64,000 nt of DNA from Rhodothermales bacterium (GTDB lineage: Bacteria; Bacteroidota; Rhodothermia; Rhodothermales; JAHQVL01), in assembly GCA_041391505.1 (NCBI GenBank), contig JAWKNW010000017.1, positions 56,001 to 120,000 of the forward strand. Reading direction: 5' to 3'. A model generated the notes under the pieces. The model worked only from the letters and a program-made list of their open reading frames with translations. It was not told where the DNA came from and searched no databases. Positions 54,558 through 63,277 of this stretch are shown here, piece by piece. The position numbers were made by a program, and so were the translations under genes. Positions within the stretch are counted from its first letter, which is position 1, and each line of letters starts with the position of its first letter.

Positions 54558-54792
54558 CCTGTGCGGTCCCGCGGCGCCACCCGGGTTCGTTGCCGTGAAG
54601 CGTTCGTCCCCGTCGGGCAGGCCCGCAAGTTGGTTCTGCGCCGGAGGGTTGGCCGTTTCGTTCCGTGTTTGACAGGCGTTGACGTCATCCACCTCTCCCT
54701 CCCCCATACCCCACGTTTCACTCGCGATCCAATGCCGGCGGGCCCGGTTTTTGAACCGCGATGAAATGTCGCTCTCTCTATTAGCTATTCCC

Positions 54793-56439
54793 ATGAAACG
54801 AATTACTTGCCTGCTGTTCGTCTGCGCCGTCCTCGGCCTGGTCGGACAGGCCGGGGCGCAAGAAGTGCACAAAGGAAATCGGGAGGCCGCGGCCGGACTG
54901 CAAAACGCCGGCAAATCGGGCAGTCAGGGACGCATTGCCTGTACGGATGGCCGCTCGGATGGGTATCCCTGCAACAATGTAGATCTCGTGGCCTACATGA
55001 CGTTCCCCGACCTCGTGGGTACGCTCAGTCCCACGACCAATGAGGCCAACGATATCTGGGGATGGACCGACCCGGAGACCGGCGTCGAATATGTGTTGCT
55101 CGGGCTCGAGCACGGAACCGCCTTCGTCGACATCAGCAATCCGGAAGCCCCGTTCACGGTCGGCTTCCTGCCCTCGACCAACGTCCAGCGCGGAGAAACG
55201 CGCGGCATCACGCCCCAGCCATTTTACTCAACCTGGCGCGATATCAAGGTCTATCAAAACTACGCCTTCGTCGTGGCCGACGCGTCCAATACACACGGCA
55301 TGCAGGTGTTCGACCTCACCCAGCTCCGTTCGGTCTCGACGCCGCCCGTTACGTTTTCCAATTCGGCGTTTTATGACGGAATCGGGAGCGCACACAACAT
55401 CGTGATCAACGAAGAGAGTGGATATGCCTTCGCGGTCGGCGTCAACGCGAGCGGGGAAACGTGCGGCGGCGGCCTGCATATGATCGATATTCGCAATCCC
55501 CTACAGCCCACGTTCGCCGGCTGCTTTACGGATACGACCTCGCGCTATTCAGGCGTCGGCATCGGCTACACGCATGACGCACAGTGCGTGATCTACCATG
55601 GTCCGGACACCGACCATACGGGCCGCGAAATCTGTTTTGGCGCCAACGAGACGGCGATAAGCGTCGCAGATGTGACGGACAAGGCTGATCCGGTCTCTCT
55701 GAGCCGGATCTCGTACCCGGGGGCCAAATACGTGCATCAGGGGTGGCTGACCGAAGACCACCGGTATTTCTTCCAGGATGACGAACTGGATGAGTTCAAT
55801 CAGCTGACCAACTTCACCCGGACGATGATCTGGGACATGACGGATCTGGACGATCCGGTCTTCCTCACCGACTTCTTTTCCTCACAGGCCTCGATCGACC
55901 ACAACCAGTATGTCCGGGGCCACTTCCTGTATCAGACCAATTATTCGAGCGGGCTCCGGATCTTCGATATCAGGGAGATCGAGAACCCTGTCGAGGTGGG
56001 CTTTTTCGATACGCGCCCCACGGACGGCGGCGTGAACTTCAACGGCACCTGGAGTAATTATCCGTATTTCGAGAGCGGCATCATCGCGCTGTCCAGCATC
56101 GATGAGGGACTTTATCTCGTGAAGCCCACCGGCATCGCGGTCGATACCGCCACGGAACAGCCGGGCAAGCTCTCCGGCTTCCAGCTGTCCACCCCGTACC
56201 CCAACCCCTTCGGCGAATCGACCAGGATGGCGCTGACGCTCGACGAGAGCGCGCCGGTGACGATCGAGGTGTTCGACCTGCTCGGTCGCCAGGTGGCGAC
56301 GCTCTACCAGGGCGTCGCGCCGGCCGGCTCACCGGTTTCGGTCGGATTCGACGCCGGAAATTTGCCCGACGGCAACTACCTGATTCGCGCCCGCAGCGGC
56401 GAACGAACCGCGAGCCGGATCGTCACGATACACCGCTGA
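54793..56439 (+). CDS. Choice-of-anchor B family secreted protein with T9SS sorting domain
   Basis: A 548-residue exported protein with a signal peptide (LLFVCAVLGLVGQAGAQ; ATG at 54793). The main body matches the choice-of-anchor B beta-propeller-like family: NEANDIWGWTDPETGVEYVL, GTAFVDISNPEAP, STWRDIKVYQNYAFVVAD, GSAHNIVINEESGYAFAVG, RYSGVGIGYTHDAQCVIYHG, KYVHQGWLTEDHRYFFQDDE and GLRIFDIREIENPVEVGFFD. The last ~85 residues, LSTPYPNPFGESTRMALTL and VFDLLGRQVATLY, are a type IX C-terminal sorting domain. Function is unknown; members are cell-surface proteins in Bacteroidota and marine proteobacteria. Confidence 0.9.
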   Translation: MKRITCLLFVCAVLGLVGQAGAQEVHKGNREAAAGLQNAGKSGSQGRIACTDGRSDGYPCNNVDLVAYMTFPDLVGTLSPTTNEANDIWGWTDPETGVEYVLLGLEHGTAFVDISNPEAPFTVGFLPSTNVQRGETRGITPQPFYSTWRDIKVYQNYAFVVADASNTHGMQVFDLTQLRSVSTPPVTFSNSAFYDGIGSAHNIVINEESGYAFAVGVNASGETCGGGLHMIDIRNPLQPTFAGCFTDTTSRYSGVGIGYTHDAQCVIYHGPDTDHTGREICFGANETAISVADVTDKADPVSLSRISYPGAKYVHQGWLTEDHRYFFQDDELDEFNQLTNFTRTMIWDMTDLDDPVFLTDFFSSQASIDHNQYVRGHFLYQTNYSSGLRIFDIREIENPVEVGFFDTRPTDGGVNFNGTWSNYPYFESGIIALSSIDEGLYLVKPTGIAVDTATEQPGKLSGFQLSTPYPNPFGESTRMALTLDESAPVTIEVFDLLGRQVATLYQGVAPAGSPVSVGFDAGNLPDGNYLIRARSGERTASRIVTIHR

Positions 56440-56466
56440 TCCCGCTTTTCATGCCGGCATTCGGCT

Positions 56467-56510
56467 AAGGGATGCGCCCGCTCAGGCCGGCGCATCCCTT
56501 TTGTCGTTTT
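56467..56510 (+). terminator. Rho-independent terminator of the choice-of-anchor B gene
   Basis: Twelve-base stem AAGGGATGCGCC (56467-56478) with GGCGCATCCCTT (56489-56500), then TTGTCGTTTTTG. It begins 27 nt after the stop at 56439. Confidence 0.88.
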
Positions 56511-56709
56511 TGTCGCCGGCTGAAACATCCGGGTGCCCTGCGTCATACGCATACACACAAATCGTATGTGTATCCTTGTCGTACAATAGACTTTGGGTAG
56601 CTACTTAAAGTAAAATTTTAAGCAGGGGCTACTTCCTTTGGGAGGGATGCACTATCTTGGACTATCGATTATGCTGAGCATATCCTGCTCGTATGCCATC
56701 ATCAAGGCC

Positions 56710-58131
56710 ATGAAAACGAACCGTACCGTCTCGCTCCCGATCATCCTTCTCTTCAGTGCGATCGGCTTACTGACGGGTTGCGAGCTTACGACGCCTCCTC
56801 CGCCCTTCGACCGGTTTGCGGTCGACGATATCATCTATACCCAGCACATCCAGCCCATTTTCGATGCCAAATGCACTCGGTGTCACGAAGGGCCGGATGC
56901 GGCCAACGGGTTGCGCCTCAACACCTGGGAAAACCTGCTGGCCGGATCGGACGATGGGGAAGCGATCATTGCCTACGACGGCGACAAAAGCCTTCTTATC
57001 GGTCTCACCTCCCGTCTGGTGGGCGGTCCTCATCCGTTTGAGCAGGCCGCAGACACCCTCACGACCGAGGAAGTGAACTTTATCAAGCGCTGGATCGACG
57101 GCGGCGCGCGCTTCGACGGTGGCATTATCCCGTTTGCGGACGCCACCCAGCTGCTCTACGTCCCGAACGAAAACGACGCCCTGATCTCGGTCATCGACGC
57201 GGAGACGCAGCTCGTCATTCGCAATGTGGATCTGGTGCAGGACTTCAAGCTCTCTCCCAATGCGCGCCCGACCAGTGTCGCCATCGATCCGGACAGCAAC
57301 CACTGGTATGTGTCGCTCAGCGGCATCAACAGGGTGCTCAAGCTGGATCGGCTGAATACGCTCGTCGGGCAGGTCGATATCGAATCTCCCGGATTGCTGG
57401 CGGTCCATCCCCGGGAAGACCTGCTCTTCGTGAGTCGTTCCCAGACGGCCGTGAACCCGCCCCCCAAGATCGGCGTGATCGAGCGTTCCACGATGACGCT
57501 GCGTGAGGTCGACCTGCCGTCCTCTCGGCCGTATGCGCTGGTCGCGGATCCGCGTGGCGGCTTCGTGTACACCGGTAGTCTGATGGAAAACCGGATCATG
57601 AGCATCAATACGCAGACGGATGCGGTCACCTTTACCCTCCTGTCCGCGCCCTTCCACTCGTTCGGCCAGTTCGCCATGTCGCCGGAAGGGACGCGGACCG
57701 TCCTCGCAGGGCAGCTTACCAGTCAGCTGCTTCTGATGGATTCCAGCGCGCCGGCGTCGTTCGTGCGCATGGGCGATATCGAGGTCGGGGCCAAGCCGGG
57801 CCACCCGGTCTTTTCGCCCGACGGCCAGTACGTCTACATCGGCAATGGCGGCGAAAACACGGTGTCGGTCATCGATGTCGACACGCGGACGATTTTCGCG
57901 ACGATCGATGGACCGGGACTCGCCGAGCCCTTCGGTGCGTCGATCTCGCCGAACGGTCGGTATCTGTTCATCGGCAACCGCAACTCCAACGGCACCTACA
58001 CGCCGCGCTTCAACCTCGGGACCAACCAGGGCATCGGGACGGTGACGGTGATCAATACCGAGACGAACCAGATCGAACGCGTGATCGAAGTGGGGCGCGC
58101 CCCCGCGGCCCTGTCGCAGATCATGTTCTGA
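56710..58131 (+). CDS. Lipoprotein with cytochrome c-type motif and beta-propeller
   Basis: A 473-residue exported lipoprotein (lipobox cysteine C24, GLLTGCE; ATG at 56710). Residues 40-125 are a small haem-binding domain with CTRCH at 55-59 and WIDGGARFDGG at its end, like planctomycete-type cytochrome c domains. Residues 130-473 form a YVTN-like beta-propeller: repeating blades such as QLLYVPNENDALISVID, HWYVSLSGINRVLKLD, GGFVYTGSLMENRIMSI, QYVYIGNGGENTVSVIDVD and RYLFIGNRNSNG. It is probably a cell-surface or periplasmic electron-transfer or binding protein; the partner is unknown. Its last 11 bases overlap the convergent DUF368 gene. Confidence 0.85.
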   Translation: MKTNRTVSLPIILLFSAIGLLTGCELTTPPPPFDRFAVDDIIYTQHIQPIFDAKCTRCHEGPDAANGLRLNTWENLLAGSDDGEAIIAYDGDKSLLIGLTSRLVGGPHPFEQAADTLTTEEVNFIKRWIDGGARFDGGIIPFADATQLLYVPNENDALISVIDAETQLVIRNVDLVQDFKLSPNARPTSVAIDPDSNHWYVSLSGINRVLKLDRLNTLVGQVDIESPGLLAVHPREDLLFVSRSQTAVNPPPKIGVIERSTMTLREVDLPSSRPYALVADPRGGFVYTGSLMENRIMSINTQTDAVTFTLLSAPFHSFGQFAMSPEGTRTVLAGQLTSQLLLMDSSAPASFVRMGDIEVGAKPGHPVFSPDGQYVYIGNGGENTVSVIDVDTRTIFATIDGPGLAEPFGASISPNGRYLFIGNRNSNGTYTPRFNLGTNQGIGTVTVINTETNQIERVIEVGRAPAALSQIMF

Positions 58132-59083
58132 GCGCGCCCGTGAGCCGGCGATGGCTCCACCAGTTCAGGAGCGTAACGGCCACAAAGCCCGAAAGGGCGA
58201 GCAGCACGATCAGGGTTACGGGGTCTCCCGGGGCCGGCGCCAGCAGAGCGCCTTCGTCTCCCTGCCACGGCCAGAGAGCCCGAAGCGAGCCGATCATCAG
58301 CCCGACCAGGGCCGCCATCGTGCGGTCATGCTGGCGTTCCAGCAACCACTTCAGCAGGTTGGAGAACAGCCCGATACCGGTCGCCGCGCCGGCCATAAAA
58401 ACCGCGACGTACACCAATTCCCGTTCATGCACGGCGCGCAGCGTGGGTTCGTACATACCCAGAACCAGCAGCAAAAAGGCCCCGCTGATCCCGGGCAGAA
58501 TCATGGCGCAGATCGCAATCGATGCGGCGCCGAACACCTGCAGCATACTGGGGTCGGCCACCTCGAGCGGGGTCAGACCCGTCGCGAAGAACGCGGCCAG
58601 GGCGGCGACCAGCCCGATCGTGTATTCCGCCGGCCCCATCCTGGAGGCGCGCGACCATGGAATGGCCACCGATGCCGCGATAAGACCCAGGAAAAGACCC
58701 CGGCATTGCATGGGATAGGTATCGAGGAGATACGGGATGATGCGCGCCCCGACGAGGATGGCGGCGCCAATGCCGGCGCCAAGCGGAATGATCAGCAGCC
58801 ATTCCACGCGCTGGAGGTGCGTGCGCATGCCGGCGAGGTCGAAGCGGAGCAGCGCAATTGCGGCGAAAAAGCAGGCGCTGATGGCTCCGATAAGTCGTTC
58901 GTAAATGCCCACGATCAGGGCCATCGTACCGCCGCTCACGCCCGGAATAACGTCGGCGCCGCCCATCAGGACGCCTTGCGCGAAATGAACCAGACCATCG
59001 CGCATACCGTTGCGCGGACCTTTCGTCGAGACCACGGACTTCTCCTCAGCTGAATGAAACATACCGCGTTGAAAAGACAACAC
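58121..59083 (-). CDS. DUF368 (PopT-type) polyprenyl-phosphate transporter
   Basis: Polytopic membrane protein of 320 residues with about eight hydrophobic helices and the DUF368 signatures QGVLMGGADVIPGVSGGTMAL and IAICAMILPGISGAFLLLVLGMYE, two inverted re-entrant motifs. DUF368 proteins have been shown elsewhere to recycle undecaprenyl phosphate across the membrane for wall synthesis, which fits a cell-envelope role here. The ATG at 59083 is used; a start about 7 residues later (MFHSAEEK) or at MRDGLVHF is possible. The 3' end overlaps the convergent haem-lipoprotein gene by 11 bp. Confidence 0.9.
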   Translation of the reverse strand: MLSFQRGMFHSAEEKSVVSTKGPRNGMRDGLVHFAQGVLMGGADVIPGVSGGTMALIVGIYERLIGAISACFFAAIALLRFDLAGMRTHLQRVEWLLIIPLGAGIGAAILVGARIIPYLLDTYPMQCRGLFLGLIAASVAIPWSRASRMGPAEYTIGLVAALAAFFATGLTPLEVADPSMLQVFGAASIAICAMILPGISGAFLLLVLGMYEPTLRAVHERELVYVAVFMAGAATGIGLFSNLLKWLLERQHDRTMAALVGLMIGSLRALWPWQGDEGALLAPAPGDPVTLIVLLALSGFVAVTLLNWWSHRRLTGALRT

Positions 59084-59148
59084 TGGAGATTCGTTTCAGC
59101 GAGGGCCGGAAGCGGTAAGAAATGTGCGCGAAATGAAGGGCGCTCGGA

Positions 59149-60561
59149 TCAGCTGTCGAGACCGAGTTCGCGCCGGATGCGTGCGTCGCGGTACAACTCA
59201 GGGTAGGTCTGGCGGAATTCTTCTTTCTTCTTCGGATCGAGTGAGAAGGCCCGCTTGAGCGAGCGGATGCTTTCCTCCGGTCGGCCCAGCGCAAAGAGCG
59301 CTTTGGCTTGCTGGAAGTACGAGCCGGCGTGATTGGGCTCGAGCGTCAAGGCGTTGTTGTAGGCATTGAGCGCATCTTCCAGGCGCTGCGCCTCGAAGAG
59401 CGTCTCCGCATAATCCAGCCAGGCTTCGCGATTGACCGGGTCCATCCGGACGACCGTCTCGTAGGATTCGAGGGCGTCGTCGAGCAGGCCGGCGTTGTAT
59501 TCGCAATCGGCCTTGGCGTACCACAACTCAGAAGATCGGGGGCTGAGATGGACCGCCTTCTGGTAGAAATCGAGGGCCTCGAAGAAGCGTTCCTGGGCAT
59601 CGAAACAGCATCCCATGCCATACCAGGCCTCGGCATACTGTGGATCCTTGAGCAGGGCCTTTTCAAAAAAGCCTATCGCCTCGGGAAATTCCTGGAGCTC
59701 CTCGTACGCCAGCGCGATGTTGTAGAACGTCGCCGCGTCGCCGTCTTCGAGTTCGATGACGTGCTGATAGCTTTCGATGGCGCCGCGCAGATCCCCCAGA
59801 TTCGCCAGGGCATTGCCTTTATTGTAATAGGCGGACGCAAACTCGTCGTTGATCACCAGCGCCATGTCGTAGGACTGCACAGCGTCCTCGAACCGGCTCA
59901 TGCGGTTCAGTACGATGCCTCGATTATACCAGGCGTCGTACGAATAGGGGTCGATCTCGATATGGCGATCGTAGCACTCGAGGCTTTTTTCGTCCTGGGC
60001 CAGGCGATCGTAGCAGTAGCCGAGTTCGTACCACACCTCGGGATGATCCGGGTTGAGCTCGACGCAGGCGTAAAAGGCGTTGATCGCTTCTTCGAGCGCA
60101 TCCGCGCGTTCCAGCGTAACGCCCCGGTTGAACAGCGCATCCTCATTCAGAGGGTCGATTTCGAGGGCGTTCTGGTAGGCGGTCAGCGCCTCGTCCGTGC
60201 GCCCCAGGCTATCGAGCGTGATGCCCAGGTTGATGATCGTTTCGGGATCGGACGGATTGAGCGTGAGCGCCTTTTCGTATGCCGCCATCGCATCGGTGTG
60301 GCGGTTCATATTGTTCAGCAAGATGCCGCGGCGCATCCAGGCGTCCGAGGAATAGGGCTGGGTCTCCAGAATGCGATCTATCGCGCCCAGAGCATCTGCA
60401 AATCGCCCCTGTTCGAAGTAAAAGGTGGCGATTTCTTCCAGCGCGTCGGAATCAAAGTAGGCACGCCCCCCCTCCTGCTCGTAAGCCTGAACCAGGTCGT
60501 GCACGCTGAAGTTTTCATCCGAGTCTTCGAGGTCGTCGTAGCCGAAATCGAACATACTCAT
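59149..60561 (-). CDS. TPR-repeat protein
   Basis: A 470-residue soluble protein. A short acidic N-terminus (MSMFDFGYDDLEDSDENFS) is followed by about twelve tetratricopeptide repeats in uninterrupted series (for example SDAWMRRGILLNNMNRHTDA, YDAWYNRGIVLNRMSRFEDA and AEAWYGMGCCFDAQERFFEA). Such superhelices are protein-binding scaffolds; the partner is not evident. Two ATG codons at the start (60561 and 60555) are alternatives. It lies 65 nt upstream of the DUF368 gene on the same strand and is possibly co-transcribed. Confidence 0.92.
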   Translation of the reverse strand: MSMFDFGYDDLEDSDENFSVHDLVQAYEQEGGRAYFDSDALEEIATFYFEQGRFADALGAIDRILETQPYSSDAWMRRGILLNNMNRHTDAMAAYEKALTLNPSDPETIINLGITLDSLGRTDEALTAYQNALEIDPLNEDALFNRGVTLERADALEEAINAFYACVELNPDHPEVWYELGYCYDRLAQDEKSLECYDRHIEIDPYSYDAWYNRGIVLNRMSRFEDAVQSYDMALVINDEFASAYYNKGNALANLGDLRGAIESYQHVIELEDGDAATFYNIALAYEELQEFPEAIGFFEKALLKDPQYAEAWYGMGCCFDAQERFFEALDFYQKAVHLSPRSSELWYAKADCEYNAGLLDDALESYETVVRMDPVNREAWLDYAETLFEAQRLEDALNAYNNALTLEPNHAGSYFQQAKALFALGRPEESIRSLKRAFSLDPKKKEEFRQTYPELYRDARIRRELGLDS

Positions 60562-60993
60562 CGGGCGCAGTTAATGGGTTGTAAGAGAGGGCTGCGCGAA
60601 TGGACTTGCCAGTGTATCTCGATCTTAAGCAGTACCTGCTAAAAGGTTCGCGAAGTATACTGGGCCTCGGACCATTTTGCAACTTGATTACAGGAAGCTC
60701 TCGTTCCGAACGGGAAGGGAAACATAATTTAAGCGTTTCGCGTGGGCGTTTTTTCCAATTTTCCCGTGTAGTTTTGGATAAACGCTCCGGCGTGCCGCTT
60801 GTCGACGCAAAAGCCGGTTGCCGATCCCTTCAGCTCAATTCCCATACAAGGGTCGTATCGTCGCACAGGGGCCGTGGGTTAAGCACCGCGTCAGGGCCGG
60901 CGGCGCGTCATGGACCGAACGGTTGAGGGCCGGCCAGGAGCCGAACGGTGGTCGTTTTTCACGAATCGTGCCGGAATGGTACGACATGCGTAT
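60562..60993. other. 432-bp divergent region between TPR and tmk genes
   Basis: No gene supported. AT-richer sequence at 60640-60780, including a GGGCGTTTTTTCC stretch near 60745, probably holds promoters for both directions. The 100 bases before tmk are GC-rich and show no recognised element. Confidence 0.45.
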
Positions 60994-61635
60994 ATGTTGA
61001 TAAGTTTCGAGGGGATCGACGGGAGCGGCAAAAGCACCCAGGCGCTGCGTCTGAAGCAACGGCTCGAGGACGCGGGCCGGCAGGTGCTCCTCGTGCGCGA
61101 GCCGGGGGGAACGGCGTTGTCGGAGCGGGTCCGTCAGGTGCTGCTGGACCCTGCCCTGCATGTCGACCCCCTCGCGGAGCTTCTCCTGTTTTCCGCCGCG
61201 CGGGCCCAGCTGGTGCGTGAGTGCATCATGCCGGCACTCGCCGATAAGCAGGTCGTCGTGTGCGACCGGTTCTTTGACTCTACAACCGTCTATCAGGGGG
61301 CCGGCCGCGGACTCGACCAGGATGGCTGGATCGCGGCCTTCAATCGGCGGGTCACGAGCGGCCTCGTGCCGGCTCGGACCTATCTGGTGGATCTGGATCC
61401 GGAGGAAGCCGCCGCCCGTCAGATGGCCCGCGACGGCCAGGCCGGGCGCGACCGGATGGAGCGGGCCTCGGGGGAATTCTACCAGCGGGTGGTGACGGCG
61501 TATCGACGGCTGGCGGCGGAGGAGCCGGCGCGTTGGGTCGTCATCGACGGCCGGCTGTCGATCGAAGCCATCCACGATATCATCTGGTCCGACTTCGTGA
61601 CCCTTGCCGCGGCTAGGAACACGCCCGAACAGTGA
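60994..61635 (+). CDS. tmk: Thymidylate kinase
   Basis: Phosphorylates dTMP to dTDP. Its 213 residues match the family; P-loop FEGIDGSGKST at 5-15, then REPGGTALSERVRQ, CDRFFDSTTVYQGAGRGLD, YLVDLDPEEA and RDRMERASGEFYQRV (lid). The ATG at 60994 (MLISFEGIDG) gives the normal N-terminus; an ATG 18 nt upstream is in frame. The Fur-family gene follows 76 nt later. Confidence 0.96.
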   Translation: MLISFEGIDGSGKSTQALRLKQRLEDAGRQVLLVREPGGTALSERVRQVLLDPALHVDPLAELLLFSAARAQLVRECIMPALADKQVVVCDRFFDSTTVYQGAGRGLDQDGWIAAFNRRVTSGLVPARTYLVDLDPEEAAARQMARDGQAGRDRMERASGEFYQRVVTAYRRLAAEEPARWVVIDGRLSIEAIHDIIWSDFVTLAAARNTPEQ

Positions 61636-61711
61636 CCGTTCTTCCCCGTGTCGCCGGCGTCCTGCCAGGATATGCCGCGCCGGGAGACCTTCCCTTTATC
61701 GCTCAGGCCAC

Positions 61712-62179
61712 ATGCCCACGCTTCCTCAAAAACAGCTCGACGAAGTGCGCAATATCTTCAGCGCATTTCTCAAGCGGCGCAACCAGCGGCAAACCCCGGA
61801 GCGATTCGCCGTGCTCGACGAGGCGTATGCTACCGACGACCATTTTGATGCGGACGAGCTGTACATCCGGCTCAAGCAGCGGGGGTCGAGCGTCAGCCGG
61901 GCCACGGTGTACAACACGCTCGAGCTACTGATCGACTGCGACCTGATCGTCCGCCACCAGTTCGGCTCCAACCAGGCGAAATACGAGCGCGCGTACAGTT
62001 ACTGGCAGCACGATCACCTGATCTGCATGGATTGCAACGAGCTGTTCGAGTTCTGCGATCCACGGCTTCAGGGCGTCCAGGAAATGATCGCCGATATCTT
62101 CAAATTTGATATAAAGCATCATTCGCTGAACCTCTATGGCCATTGCCGGCGCGATCAATGCCCGAACAAGGCGGTCTAG
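61712..62179 (+). CDS. Fur-family metalloregulator
   Basis: Transcription factor of 155 residues with an N-terminal winged helix (RQTPERFAVLDEAYATDDHF, then GSSVSRATVYNTLELLIDCDL) and a C-terminal metal-binding dimerisation domain (YWQHDHLICMDCNELFEF, SLNLYGHCRRDQC). Both zinc-type CxxC-like pairs are present in variant form (MDC with FC, and CRRDQC). It could be Fur, Zur or PerR; the sequence alone does not decide this. The ATG at 61712 precedes MPTLPQKQLDEV. Confidence 0.92.
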   Translation: MPTLPQKQLDEVRNIFSAFLKRRNQRQTPERFAVLDEAYATDDHFDADELYIRLKQRGSSVSRATVYNTLELLIDCDLIVRHQFGSNQAKYERAYSYWQHDHLICMDCNELFEFCDPRLQGVQEMIADIFKFDIKHHSLNLYGHCRRDQCPNKAV

Positions 62180-62304
62180 GCATACTCTTTGTTAATAAAT
62201 GGGAATATATTACGATAACCCGGATGAGTCAGGCCGGCTGCCTGGCAATACGACGGCGAGATTTCCTATCTTAAGGATACCTAGTGTACGCTATCGCGAT
62301 TAAC

Positions 62305-62718
62305 ATGAGACGTTTGTCCATCAGTCTCACATTGTTTGTACTCCTCAGTGCTTTTTCGCCCCAGCCGGCCGGGAAAGTGCAGTTGGCCTTCTTCAGGGTC
62401 TCCGAAGACCCGGGGGGCATGGTCGTATCCTGGCAGGTTGATACCGAGGATGAGGTCAAGGAGTACGAACTGCTGCGTATGACGCGTTTCACCAACAACC
62501 GCTTCGTGAAAGTCGAATCCTTCCCGCCGCACGGCGTGAACAAGGCGTACTCGTTCAAGGACAGTCAGATCTTCAAGGCGAGCACGGAACAGGTCGATTA
62601 CCAGCTCGAGGTTGTTTATGCGAACGGCCAGCGCGAGCAACTCGCCCGGGAGCAGGTGAACTACACATCGACGGCGATCAGGCGTACCTGGGGCAGCATC
62701 AAGGCCATGTTCCAATAA
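62305..62718 (+). CDS. Small secreted protein, possible FN3-like domain
   Basis: A 137-residue exported protein with a signal peptide (ISLTLFVLLSAFSPQPAG). The mature part, PGGMVVSWQVDTEDEVKEYE then LLRMTRFTN and QVDYQLEVVYANGQ, has the strand order and a WQVxTE-type tryptophan of fibronectin-III-like domains often found in T9SS cargo, but it lacks a sorting tail. The ATG at 62305 is preferred to a GTG 21 nt upstream. It is followed by pyrR after 27 nt. Confidence 0.72.
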   Translation: MRRLSISLTLFVLLSAFSPQPAGKVQLAFFRVSEDPGGMVVSWQVDTEDEVKEYELLRMTRFTNNRFVKVESFPPHGVNKAYSFKDSQIFKASTEQVDYQLEVVYANGQREQLAREQVNYTSTAIRRTWGSIKAMFQ

Positions 62719-62745
62719 CCTGCGCGCCGTATTCCCACCCCACTT

Positions 62746-63270
62746 ATGGCGCGAACCCTGATACTTCCCGCGCAACGCGTACGGCGCACCATCGAGCGCC
62801 TGGCCTGCGAGGTGATCGAGCATAACAGAGGTATCGACAACCTGATCATCCTGGGTGTGCGTAGCGGCGGAACGGCGCTTGCCGATGCGCTGGCGGCCCA
62901 GATTCGCTTCGTCACGGCCGCTTCAGGTAAAGAGGTTCCTGTCGAACATCTCGACATCAGCGGGTTCCGGGACGATCGCGCGCGCGTGACCCCCGCACCG
63001 CTTCCCGCCTCCAGGCAAACCCTGCTCGACGATAAAGACGTTGTGCTCGTCGACGATGTGCTCTTCACCGGCCGAACCTCGCGCGCCGCGCTCGATGCCA
63101 TCGTGCAGATGGGGCGTCCCCGGTCCATTCAGCTGCTCGTCCTGGTCGATCGAGGGCATCGTGAATACCCAATCCAGGCCAACTTCGTCGGCCGGGTGAT
63201 CCAGACCAAGCACAAGGAACAGGTGGTCGTGGACGTCGAGGAGGGGTTCGCGATTTACGTGGAGGAATAG
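62746..63270 (+). CDS. pyrR: PyrR-type uracil phosphoribosyltransferase / pyr regulator
   Basis: A 174-residue phosphoribosyltransferase-fold protein. The PRPP-binding loop is VVLVDDVLFTGRTSRAALDA, with LIILGVRSGGTALADAL near the N-terminus and VLVDRGHREYPIQANFVGR near the C-terminus. In Firmicutes PyrR binds pyr mRNA leaders; in other phyla it may act mainly as an enzyme. pyrD is at the other end of this window and no pyr attenuator was recognised. Confidence 0.93.
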   Translation: MARTLILPAQRVRRTIERLACEVIEHNRGIDNLIILGVRSGGTALADALAAQIRFVTAASGKEVPVEHLDISGFRDDRARVTPAPLPASRQTLLDDKDVVLVDDVLFTGRTSRAALDAIVQMGRPRSIQLLVLVDRGHREYPIQANFVGRVIQTKHKEQVVVDVEEGFAIYVEE

Positions 63271-63277
63271 CTCCGGT

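Larger units (their letters stand above)
53834..54792. other. 959-bp region without a supported protein gene
   Basis: Lies between clpP (minus) and the 54793 gene (plus). It holds a minus-strand terminator at 54013-54046, a GGTAGCTG...CAGCTAC inverted repeat at 54051-54083, two GACCGATTACC segments near 54239 and 54383, and a 16-bp tandem repeat at 54526-54557. Open frames here are short, overlapping and unlike proteins. A small RNA on the minus strand is possible. Confidence 0.5.

Noticed and set aside
56570..56640. Bacteroidota-type promoter (TTTG and TAnnTTTG) before the haem lipoprotein gene
   Set aside because: The candidate TAGACTTTG has one base too many between TA and TTTG, so I did not call it.
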